A DNA stretch of 57,066 bases from an uncultured Bacteroidales bacterium (GTDB lineage Bacteria > Bacteroidota > Bacteroidia > Bacteroidales > UBA932): assembly GCA_944326235.1 (NCBI GenBank), contig CALVDH010000018.1, positions 1 to 57,066 of the forward strand. Direction: 5' to 3'. Made by a program: the position numbers and the translations under genes. Under the pieces are notes generated by a model. The model had not been told where the DNA came from. It made no database searches and worked only from the letters and a program-made list of their open reading frames with translations. Shown here piece by piece: positions 1 to 6,148 of the stretch; position 1 is the first letter of the stretch; the number at the start of each line of letters is the position of its first letter.

Positions 1-234
1 AACGCCGACGGCCTCTATGTCATCGACTACGCCAAGGCCAAGAGCGCCATCAACGCCTGGGCCGACCTCATCCTGACCACCCAGGGCAATGGTGACGTAG
101 CTTTCGCCACCGAGTTCCGCGCCAAGAACGGCGGCATCACCCCCGCCCTCCAGGCCGACCTCGACCGCATCAACGCCGCAGGCATTCCCAAGGACATCCA
201 GTTTATCCAGGGTCCCGATGTGCTCTTCAAGTAA
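1..234 (+). CDS. C-terminal fragment of an unidentified protein (5' end outside window)
   Basis: An open frame runs from the first base of the window to TAA at 232-234, giving 77 residues. It is rich in Ala and Asp, with the pattern YVIDYAKAKSAINAW near its start and TPALQADLDRINAAGIPKD near its end. The second pattern faintly recalls C-termini of M49 (dipeptidyl-peptidase III-like) zinc peptidases, but no catalytic motif is in view, so this is only a guess from memory. The next gene starts at 218 or 239, so the two are probably co-transcribed. The long frame on the opposite strand here is a codon-bias shadow. Confidence 0.6.
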   Translation, partial: NADGLYVIDYAKAKSAINAWADLILTTQGNGDVAFATEFRAKNGGITPALQADLDRINAAGIPKDIQFIQGPDVLFK

Positions 235-1201
235 ATCCATGGCAGCAGCGGCCGTCCTCCTGGCACTGGCCGCTGCCTCCTCACTCACAGTATCGTCCTG
301 CCGCGGCAACAGCGGCGGGACCGATACTTTCATACCCGCCGTCCCCGACTGGTCGGATGCCGCCGCATGGTACATCTCGCAGCCCTCTGGGGACAATGCC
401 CCCGCAGCGGACATTTTCTACATCCTCCCCACCTGCATCTGGGACTGGACCGCCGCGGACGGGCAGACCTGCCGCTACTCCGACTACACCCGCACGGACC
501 ATATCGAGGCATTCCTCCCCTCGGTGGAGCTCGCCGAGGACATTTTCGCCCAGGGACAATACGGGTTCTACTGCCCCTACTACCGGCAGATCTCCCTCAA
601 CGTCTGGATGGACGGAGAGGCGGCGGTAGAGGAGCTCTTCCCCCTGTCGATGGAGGACGTCAGCGCGGCATTTGACTATTATCTGGACAATTACAATCAG
701 GGCAGGCCCTTCGTCCTCGCAGGGTTCAGCCAGGGCGGCAAGGCAGTGGTAGAGCTGGTCAAGCACCTCCCCGCCCCGGCCTATGAACGGATGGTGGCCG
801 CCTACGCCATCGGCTACCGCATCTCTGACGAGGAACTGGCGCAATACCCCCAGCTGCGCCCCGCCGTCGACTCGACCGGCACCGGCACCGTCATCTGCTA
901 CAATTCCGTTGCCACCCCCGATGCGGCCTGCGCGGTCCTCTCCCCCTCCGACATCTGCATCAATCCGGTGAACTGGACCATTGACGCGGTACCGGCTTCC
1001 CTCAATGACTCGGTGACCGTCACCGTCGACACGGACCACCACCTGCTGATAGTGGACGGCCTCGACCCGGAGCAGTACTGGATGCCCTCGCTCGCCCCCA
1101 TGTTTTCCAAAGGCAACTACCACCTGCAGGAACTCACCCTCTACCAGGACCATCTGAGGCGCAACACCGCCCTCCGCATCCGTAATTTTTCCGATAAATA
1201 A
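218..1201 (+). CDS. DUF3089-family alpha/beta-hydrolase-like lipoprotein
   Basis: Predicted 327-residue lipoprotein. A hydrophobic stretch ends in the lipobox VSSC (Cys28 from the start at 218), so it should be anchored in the envelope. The DUF3089 pattern is visible: DIFYILPT near residue 66, a middle part ending in AAFDYYLDNYN, then the nucleophile elbow AGFSQGG with Ser171. Family members are predicted serine hydrolases of unknown substrate. The ATG at 218 overlaps the upstream gene by 17 bases. A second in-frame ATG at 239, just after that gene's stop, leaves a more ordinary signal peptide and may be the true start. The stop codon abuts the ATG of the next lipoprotein gene at 1202, suggesting one transcript. 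Confidence 0.75.
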   Translation: MCSSSKSMAAAAVLLALAAASSLTVSSCRGNSGGTDTFIPAVPDWSDAAAWYISQPSGDNAPAADIFYILPTCIWDWTAADGQTCRYSDYTRTDHIEAFLPSVELAEDIFAQGQYGFYCPYYRQISLNVWMDGEAAVEELFPLSMEDVSAAFDYYLDNYNQGRPFVLAGFSQGGKAVVELVKHLPAPAYERMVAAYAIGYRISDEELAQYPQLRPAVDSTGTGTVICYNSVATPDAACAVLSPSDICINPVNWTIDAVPASLNDSVTVTVDTDHHLLIVDGLDPEQYWMPSLAPMFSKGNYHLQELTLYQDHLRRNTALRIRNFSDK

Positions 1202-1978
1202 ATGAAACACCTACATCTTTTCCGCGCTGTATCCGCCTCTGCGGTTATTGCTCTTGTCATTATTTCATGCGGCAGACAGGCCCTGCCGTGGTATGAGGAT
1301 ACCGGACGGCTGTGGGAGGATTACATGGCTGCGGTCGAGGACGCGGAGGTGGCCACGGCAGAGGAGATGAATCCGGACCTGGCGGCCATCATATCGCCGG
1401 AAGAGAGCCCGCAGATAGAGTGGCTGGAGCGGGACGGCCGGACATTCGTGCTGGTAGGCTCGGCGATGACGGAGGAGGACAGCCGGTACTGGGAAAGCGG
1501 ACAGGCTGATATGTTCCTGCTGGATGACCGCCTGCCCTGGGTGACCCTGCCCTACGACCTGACCGACCATCTGAAAGCCGACGTCCGCCAGACCGATGAC
1601 CACGGCATAGAGATGCGCGTCATCCAGATGCTCGGCCTGCCGCCTGACTGCGGCTACGATCATATTGTCCTGTTCTGGGCTGAGAAAGACAGCCTCTTCC
1701 GCCCTACCCCCGACCCGGAAATCCATGACAGCGAAGTCCTCCTCGACTTCCGCGACGACGTAGACCCCCGCTACCGCGCCTGGTTCGAGGACTACTGCCG
1801 GACCGCCTACCACTCCGACACCCCCTACCCCTGGACCCGCCTCGGCTACACCTACGACTGGCACAGCGGCACCCCCTCGGCCACCGGCCCCGCCGAGTTC
1901 ATTGTCCGCCCATCCACCCGCGTCATTGTCCGCGACATCCTGCCTGTCCCAGACTGGTACCGCACCGTCACACGCTGA
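1202..1978 (+). CDS. Unknown lipoprotein
   Basis: 258 residues, with a signal peptide ending in IISC (Cys23), so probably an envelope lipoprotein. No family is recognised. The mature part is acidic and rich in Trp and Tyr, with no repeats and no obvious catalytic motif. It starts at the base after the stop of the DUF3089 gene and should be translated from the same mRNA. Its last codons (YRTVTR) lie inside a 37-base sequence that recurs at 3835-3871, where the reading frame spells nearly the same tail (YRTVTH). The end of this gene was therefore part of the segment duplicated together with the downstream rpn gene. Confidence 0.7.
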   Translation: MKHLHLFRAVSASAVIALVIISCGRQALPWYEDTGRLWEDYMAAVEDAEVATAEEMNPDLAAIISPEESPQIEWLERDGRTFVLVGSAMTEEDSRYWESGQADMFLLDDRLPWVTLPYDLTDHLKADVRQTDDHGIEMRVIQMLGLPPDCGYDHIVLFWAEKDSLFRPTPDPEIHDSEVLLDFRDDVDPRYRAWFEDYCRTAYHSDTPYPWTRLGYTYDWHSGTPSATGPAEFIVRPSTRVIVRDILPVPDWYRTVTR

Positions 1979-2000
1979 CCCGCCAGGATTTCGGGGAAAC
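1964..2000 (+). repeat. Left flank of duplicated rpn segment, copy 1
   Basis: 37 bases that match 3835-3871 with two differences. They cover the last codons of the lipoprotein gene ending at 1978 and the start of its 3' flank (core CCGCCAGGATTTCGGGGAAA). A weaker echo of the core (GATTTTGGGGAAAC) follows at about 2021-2034. The repeat marks the left edge of the duplicated unit. Confidence 0.8.
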
Positions 2001-2049
2001 CGGGTATTTTGGGCCAAAAGATTTTGGGGAAACGGATAATTAGCTGTAA

Positions 2050-2973
2050 TCAGAGCTTATCCACCTCTTCCTGAGAAAGACCTGTAGTCTGCGCGATGAG
2101 CTCCGGGGAGAGGCCTTTCGCCTTCATGTTTCTGGCTATGTCGCAGATGGCCTCGGTCCGACCTTCGGCTCTGCCTTCAGCCAGCCCTCTCTCCCTTCCT
2201 TCCGCCCGGCCTTGAGCCACACCCTCGTCCAGCCCCTCTTCGCGGGCAGTGTTGAGAACGTCCCACTGAATGCGGCGGTTCTCGATGTGACGCTCGTAGG
2301 CCCTGCGCTCCTCCTTCGAAAGGCACGATATCTGAAGCTGCCTGCGGGCAAGACGGAGACCCTCCACCTGGGTATTCTCGTCGATCTTTCCAGACTTGAG
2401 GAACCTGATCCACTCATCTAAAGGAGTCACAGCATGCTGGTTGAACTCGTTTACCCTAAGTATGTAGTACTCCGGGAAAAGATCTCCCGCATCATGCTTC
2501 GTGAACTTCTCCTGCTGCTTTACGGAGAGCCGCAGGGTGTCTCCCGTGTGCACCCCCTTGAATACCGACTTTCCGTGATAGATGTAGTCGCTGCCCTGAC
2601 CGATGTCGAAGTAGACGATGCTTATGGAGTACACCTTTCGCACCTGGGAATACTCGTCGCCCTCGTAGATGTACTCAGTGATGGCCTTGGACGTCCCGTA
2701 GAGCATCCTCTGGAAATAGTAAATCTCGGCGTTGTTCTGTATCTCGATAATAATCAGCTCTCCTTTGGAATTCTCGGCGAGCGCGTCCACCCGGTTGAAC
2801 TTGTCGTCGGGGGTCTCCTTGTTGCCCTCGCTTTCGAGCATGCGCTTGATTACGACCTTCTCTCCGAGCAGCTCACTCAGAAAACTCTCCAAGACAGCGA
2901 AATTGGCCTTCTGCCGCAGCAGCCGCTTCATGGCCCAGTCAAAGCGGATTACTTCATCTCCATAATAAACCAT
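2050..2973 (-). CDS. Rpn-family PD-(D/E)XK nuclease, copy 1
   Basis: 307-residue member of the Rpn/PDDEXK_2 family ('recombination-promoting nuclease/putative transposase'). Family members are DNA endonucleases; no transposition has to be assumed. The nuclease core is visible as Asp63 followed by GELIIIEIQ with Glu77 and Gln79. The C-terminus has a Gly-Arg-Glu-Ala repeat tract followed by a short helical tail ending GLSQEEVDKL. The start is set by a strong Shine-Dalgarno (AAAGGAGGAAGAT) before the ATG at 2973, although the frame is open further upstream. The N-terminal three quarters look identical to copy 2 at 3896-4795. The tail differs by point changes and by eight extra residues (ERGLAEGR) in the repeat tract. 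Confidence 0.88.
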   Translation of the reverse strand: MVYYGDEVIRFDWAMKRLLRQKANFAVLESFLSELLGEKVVIKRMLESEGNKETPDDKFNRVDALAENSKGELIIIEIQNNAEIYYFQRMLYGTSKAITEYIYEGDEYSQVRKVYSISIVYFDIGQGSDYIYHGKSVFKGVHTGDTLRLSVKQQEKFTKHDAGDLFPEYYILRVNEFNQHAVTPLDEWIRFLKSGKIDENTQVEGLRLARRQLQISCLSKEERRAYERHIENRRIQWDVLNTAREEGLDEGVAQGRAEGRERGLAEGRAEGRTEAICDIARNMKAKGLSPELIAQTTGLSQEEVDKL

Positions 2974-3010
2974 ATCTTCCTCCTTTTTCTGCAAATTTAA
3001 GTATAAATCC
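2198..3010. repeat. 813-bp segment duplicated at 4020-4832 (copy 1)
   Basis: By reading both copies, positions 2198-3010 correspond base for base to 4020-4832 (offset 1822). I found no difference in the stretches compared, and three reading frames give the same translations. The segment holds the promoter -7 box, leader and nuclease domain of rpn. It ends inside the low-complexity C-terminal repeat on one side and at AAATCC on the other. An alignment would confirm exact identity. Confidence 0.9.
2992..2999 (-). promoter_or_regulatory. Predicted -7 box of rpn copy 1
   Basis: TAAATTTG on the minus strand fits the Bacteroidota -7 consensus TAnnTTTG and lies 19-26 bases upstream of the ATG. The box is inside the duplicated segment, but the -33 region lies beyond its end, so the two copies may differ in expression. 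Confidence 0.5.
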
Positions 3011-3063
3011 GATTTCACCCGCGCCGGCAGAGTAAAAATCCAGATGCCGTCTGCTAAAATTAG

Positions 3064-3071
3064 TATCTTTG
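3064..3071 (+). promoter_or_regulatory. Predicted -7 box, lipoprotein gene at 3076
   Basis: TATCTTTG matches TAnnTTTG. The ATG follows only five bases later, so transcription would start at or next to the start codon, giving a leaderless or nearly leaderless mRNA. No convincing -33 box is seen. Confidence 0.5.
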
Positions 3072-3075
3072 CCGT

Positions 3076-3819
3076 ATGAAATTCCTCAACGCATATCGTC
3101 CTGCAGTGCTGTCAGCAGTCATCGTCGTACTTCTGTCAGCAGCCTGCCGGCAGGAAGGGCCGACAGCGCGGCCTGAAATAGCAGATATCCCGATGTACAC
3201 ACAACTGCTGCTGAAAGGAAATGTCAGGAGCGTGCGTGATTCCATTGTAGTACAAGACCATCCTGAACTCACGGAGATCATTGACATGACATTCGATGAA
3301 GACAGGAACCTGATATCCTATTCTGTAAACGGGAAGAGACAAGAAACTGATCATAACCCTTCGCACCTTCAGTATGAGCATACTAAGACAATTTATGCTT
3401 TTTTCGTATATCCGGATTTCTGGCAGGATACATACATCATGTCCGACTACGGTATAAGCATATCCAACGGTGAAGAGACCACCGACACACTGAGAGTAGA
3501 TACATCGTGGGATAAGAACGGCCTGTTTACCGAAATCAGGTGCTTTTTCAATGGAGAACTCTCAAGCATCAGTTCCGTCATGAGAGAAGACGGTGAAATG
3601 GTACCATTTGAGAACAAAGATGCTGAGATTGAAAAATACCTGTATGATGAGAAAGGGTATCCACGCCGATGCTTCTACTTCGAATACGATGGCTCCGTGG
3701 AACTGGCCAAGTACTTTAGGTTCGAAGAACCGGACAGCCACGGTAACCCTCTGTTCATCCATGCAGTAATCTCTTCGACCTGGGCTTTCAGTGTATTCAG
3801 GGAGATAACATACTACTGA
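3076..3819 (+). CDS. Unknown lipoprotein between the two rpn copies
   Basis: 247 residues with a lipoprotein signal ending in SAAC (Cys24). The mature part is rich in charged and aromatic residues and carries short motifs such as FDEDRNLISYS and YDEKGYPRR. These resemble single YD-type repeats, as in small secreted lipoproteins of this phylum; no defined family is recognised. Base composition is more AT-rich than the flanking lipoprotein genes. Its first bases (ATGAAA, then GCATATCGTCC) closely match the start of the unrelated gene at 23637. In-frame codons after the stop, to 3849, read like the tail of the gene at 1202-1978, a remnant of the segment duplication. Confidence 0.7.
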   Translation: MKFLNAYRPAVLSAVIVVLLSAACRQEGPTARPEIADIPMYTQLLLKGNVRSVRDSIVVQDHPELTEIIDMTFDEDRNLISYSVNGKRQETDHNPSHLQYEHTKTIYAFFVYPDFWQDTYIMSDYGISISNGEETTDTLRVDTSWDKNGLFTEIRCFFNGELSSISSVMREDGEMVPFENKDAEIEKYLYDEKGYPRRCFYFEYDGSVELAKYFRFEEPDSHGNPLFIHAVISSTWAFSVFREITYY

Positions 3820-3834
3820 CGGACCGCCTATCGA

Positions 3835-3871
3835 ACCGTCACCCACTGACCCGCCAGGATTTCGGGGAAAC
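3835..3871 (+). repeat. Left flank of duplicated rpn segment, copy 2
   Basis: Matches 1964-2000 with two differences. The codons before TGA at 3847-3849 (YRTVTH) mirror the end of the gene at 1202-1978 (YRTVTR), so this is a fragment of that gene's 3' end, carried along in the duplication. Confidence 0.8.
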
Positions 3872-3895
3872 AGAAAAGTGGCGCAGATGCTGTAG

Positions 3896-4795
3896 TCAAA
3901 ACTTGTCAATCTCTTCCGGAGATAGACCGGTAGTCCGTGCGATCAGTTCCAAGGAGAGGCCCTGCGCTTTCATATTCCTCGCGATGTCGCAAATGGCCTC
4001 AGTCCTGCCTTCTGCTCTGCCTTCCGCCCGGCCTTGAGCCACACCCTCGTCCAGCCCCTCTTCGCGGGCAGTGTTGAGAACGTCCCACTGAATGCGGCGG
4101 TTCTCGATGTGACGCTCGTAGGCCCTGCGCTCCTCCTTCGAAAGGCACGATATCTGAAGCTGCCTGCGGGCAAGACGGAGACCCTCCACCTGGGTATTCT
4201 CGTCGATCTTTCCAGACTTGAGGAACCTGATCCACTCATCTAAAGGAGTCACAGCATGCTGGTTGAACTCGTTTACCCTAAGTATGTAGTACTCCGGGAA
4301 AAGATCTCCCGCATCATGCTTCGTGAACTTCTCCTGCTGCTTTACGGAGAGCCGCAGGGTGTCTCCCGTGTGCACCCCCTTGAATACCGACTTTCCGTGA
4401 TAGATGTAGTCGCTGCCCTGACCGATGTCGAAGTAGACGATGCTTATGGAGTACACCTTTCGCACCTGGGAATACTCGTCGCCCTCGTAGATGTACTCAG
4501 TGATGGCCTTGGACGTCCCGTAGAGCATCCTCTGGAAATAGTAAATCTCGGCGTTGTTCTGTATCTCGATAATAATCAGCTCTCCTTTGGAATTCTCGGC
4601 GAGCGCGTCCACCCGGTTGAACTTGTCGTCGGGGGTCTCCTTGTTGCCCTCGCTTTCGAGCATGCGCTTGATTACGACCTTCTCTCCGAGCAGCTCACTC
4701 AGAAAACTCTCCAAGACAGCGAAATTGGCCTTCTGCCGCAGCAGCCGCTTCATGGCCCAGTCAAAGCGGATTACTTCATCTCCATAATAAACCAT
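3896..4795 (-). CDS. Rpn-family PD-(D/E)XK nuclease, copy 2
   Basis: 299 residues, paralogue of the gene at 2050-2973. The residues up to the C-terminal repeat tract, with the Asp63/Glu77/Gln79 nuclease signature, appear identical to copy 1. The tail is different: a shorter RAEGR tract, then MKAQGLSLELIARTTGLS and EEIDKF in place of EEVDKL. The same strong Shine-Dalgarno fixes the ATG at 4795. Because the 5' part is identical and the 3' part diverged, either the copies were homogenised by gene conversion or a nuclease domain was recently joined to a second tail. It faces the lipoprotein gene at 3076-3819 tail to tail. Confidence 0.88.
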   Translation of the reverse strand: MVYYGDEVIRFDWAMKRLLRQKANFAVLESFLSELLGEKVVIKRMLESEGNKETPDDKFNRVDALAENSKGELIIIEIQNNAEIYYFQRMLYGTSKAITEYIYEGDEYSQVRKVYSISIVYFDIGQGSDYIYHGKSVFKGVHTGDTLRLSVKQQEKFTKHDAGDLFPEYYILRVNEFNQHAVTPLDEWIRFLKSGKIDENTQVEGLRLARRQLQISCLSKEERRAYERHIENRRIQWDVLNTAREEGLDEGVAQGRAEGRAEGRTEAICDIARNMKAQGLSLELIARTTGLSPEEIDKF

Positions 4796-4832
4796 ATCTT
4801 CCTCCTTTTTCTGCAAATTTAAGTATAAATCC
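4020..4832. repeat. 813-bp segment duplicated from 2198-3010 (copy 2)
   Basis: Partner of 2198-3010. Identity stops at 4019 inside the C-terminal repeat codons of rpn and at 4833 upstream of its promoter box. Confidence 0.9.
4814..4821 (-). promoter_or_regulatory. Predicted -7 box of rpn copy 2
   Basis: Same TAAATTTG as in copy 1. Upstream of 4832 the sequence differs from copy 1, so the -33 context is different. Confidence 0.5.
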
Positions 4833-4874
4833 AGTTCCCCTGGAAATAAATTTCCTTTACTCCTGATTTTCCGT

Positions 4875-4882
4875 TATATTTG
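4875..4882 (+). promoter_or_regulatory. Predicted -7 box, gene at 4900
   Basis: TATATTTG, with the ATG 18 bases downstream; predicted transcript leader about 10 bases. Confidence 0.5.
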
Positions 4883-4899
4883 ATTAAAAATTCTATTGT

Positions 4900-5946
4900 A
4901 TGAAAAAATCAATTATTTTAACTATTGTAGTGACTTTTGCTGCAGTTGCAACATTTTCATGTATTGACAAAAGCAAGGCCGTCAAGTCTTTTGACGAGGT
5001 CAAAGATCTTAAGGCAGAGCAAATACCCATATCGGAGATATTGAATATCAACAATATCATAAAACTTGAAAATTATATAGTCCTGCAGAACACCGGTGAG
5101 GGCGGAGACTATTTCTACTTTGTATACTCTTATCCTGATATCCGGTTTCTATATTCTTTCGCCCATAACGGACGGGGACCGGAGGAGTACCTGATGCCCT
5201 CTGTCATTAAGAATACGCATGGAAACGTAATCGGACTCAGGGACCACGCCACCGACGTCATTGCCTTTTATGAACTTTCGGATACAGCTGCGCATCTGAA
5301 GTTCAGCAAGACATTCAAGACTCCGGACATAAACCGTTTCTTATGGGAAATAAATGTTATCGAGGATTCATTACTACTTGTAAAGCATCAAGGTTACAAT
5401 ACGGGAGCGCGTGAACTGTGGAATCTGTATAACGGTAAGATGATGGACAGCATAGGCAACTCCTTCCCGAAGTTGCCGCACAAGATGGGAAAGAATTATT
5501 ACTCAATATTCGATGACTATCTTATATCCGCTTCGGACAATCGTTTTGTTATAAGTTACAATTTCATTGACCGACTTGAGATGGGAGAGGTCATAGATGG
5601 AAAAATACACCTGACGGAATTCACTGGGGCAAAACAGCCGCCAAAGTTCCATCTATACGGAGATGATACCTCTACAGAATTCAGTATAGACCGGAATATA
5701 GTGACATACGAGAATGTTTATGCGGGAAAGGATTATATCTATGCCCTCTATTCAGGCAAGCGGCTTGATGATACGGAAGCCAACCACTCCTCATCCATAG
5801 AGGTCTACACCTGGACCGGCGAGCCCGTACAACTGCTGAACTTGGATACCCCCATAGCATATTTCGCAGTGGATGAGCAAAATAGAGCAATATATGCTGT
5901 GAATCCGGAAATACATGAGGACAAAATATTAAAATACATCTTCTGA
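4900..5946 (+). CDS. TolB-like 6-bladed beta-propeller lipoprotein
   Basis: 348 residues with a lipoprotein signal ending in TFSC (Cys21). The mature part looks like the Bacteroidota 6-blade propeller lipoprotein family: beta-strand-rich, with the SFAHNGRGPEEYLMPS motif near residues 86-101 and a closing strand VDEQNRAIYAVNPE. Such proteins are abundant, cell-surface or periplasmic, and mostly of unknown ligand. The gene is AT-richer than its neighbours and stands alone, with its own -7 box. It converges on the tRNA unit. Confidence 0.75.
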   Translation: MKKSIILTIVVTFAAVATFSCIDKSKAVKSFDEVKDLKAEQIPISEILNINNIIKLENYIVLQNTGEGGDYFYFVYSYPDIRFLYSFAHNGRGPEEYLMPSVIKNTHGNVIGLRDHATDVIAFYELSDTAAHLKFSKTFKTPDINRFLWEINVIEDSLLLVKHQGYNTGARELWNLYNGKMMDSIGNSFPKLPHKMGKNYYSIFDDYLISASDNRFVISYNFIDRLEMGEVIDGKIHLTEFTGAKQPPKFHLYGDDTSTEFSIDRNIVTYENVYAGKDYIYALYSGKRLDDTEANHSSSIEVYTWTGEPVQLLNLDTPIAYFAVDEQNRAIYAVNPEIHEDKILKYIF

Positions 5947-5975
5947 TATGATGGGTCTTTGGGCCTGGGACATAT

Positions 5976-6006
5976 AAAAAAAACACAACCCCGCAAGGAG
6001 TTGTGT
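5976..6006 (-). terminator. Rho-independent terminator of the tRNA-Ala unit
   Basis: On the minus strand ACACAAC and GTTGTGT form a 7-bp stem around a 10-base loop, followed by a run of eight T. It starts seven bases after the tRNA 3' end. Confidence 0.85.
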
Positions 6007-6012
6007 CCCGAG

Positions 6013-6086
6013 TGGAGCATACCGGAGTCGAACCGGTTACCTCGACACTGCCAGTGTCGCGCTCTAGCCAAATGAGCTAATGCCCC
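6013..6086 (-). tRNA. tRNA-Ala (anticodon GGC)
   Basis: A complete cloverleaf reads on the minus strand. The acceptor stem GGGGCAT pairs with ATGCTCC (one G-U), the D-arm contains TAGCTCATTTGGCTAGAGC, and the anticodon arm is CGACA-CTGGCAG-TGTCG with anticodon GGC. The T-arm is ACCGGTTCGACTCCGGT and the discriminator is A. The CCA end is not encoded. GGC reads GCC codons for alanine. The unit has its own promoter and terminator. Confidence 0.93.
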
Positions 6087-6109
6087 TCCACTATTATGAA
6101 AAAGTGTCG

Positions 6110-6140
6110 CAAAGATACGGTAATTTTTCTATTTACAAAA
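6110..6140 (-). promoter_or_regulatory. Predicted promoter of tRNA-Ala
   Basis: On the minus strand TTTTG (6136-6140) and TATCTTTG (6110-6117) are separated by 18 bases, a good fit to the Bacteroidota -33/-7 promoter. The mature tRNA begins 24 bases after the -7 box. Confidence 0.7.
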
Positions 6141-6148
6141 TTATTTTT

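Noticed and set aside
281..1210. Long minus-strand frames opposite the DUF3089 gene and opposite several other genes (for example 23540-24559, 24932-25786, 26879-28129, 33833-35275)
   Set aside because: Each lies fully over a well-supported gene, lacks a signal or domain, and has composition typical of shadows.
2434..3000. Identical 188-codon plus-strand frames antisense to both rpn copies
   Set aside because: Their sameness only reflects the DNA duplication. No start signal or family pattern supports them.
1964..4832. The duplicated rpn unit as an insertion sequence
   Set aside because: Only a 6-base inverted match (GGATTT/AAATCC) is seen near its ends, with no target-site duplication, and Rpn proteins are nucleases rather than proven transposases.
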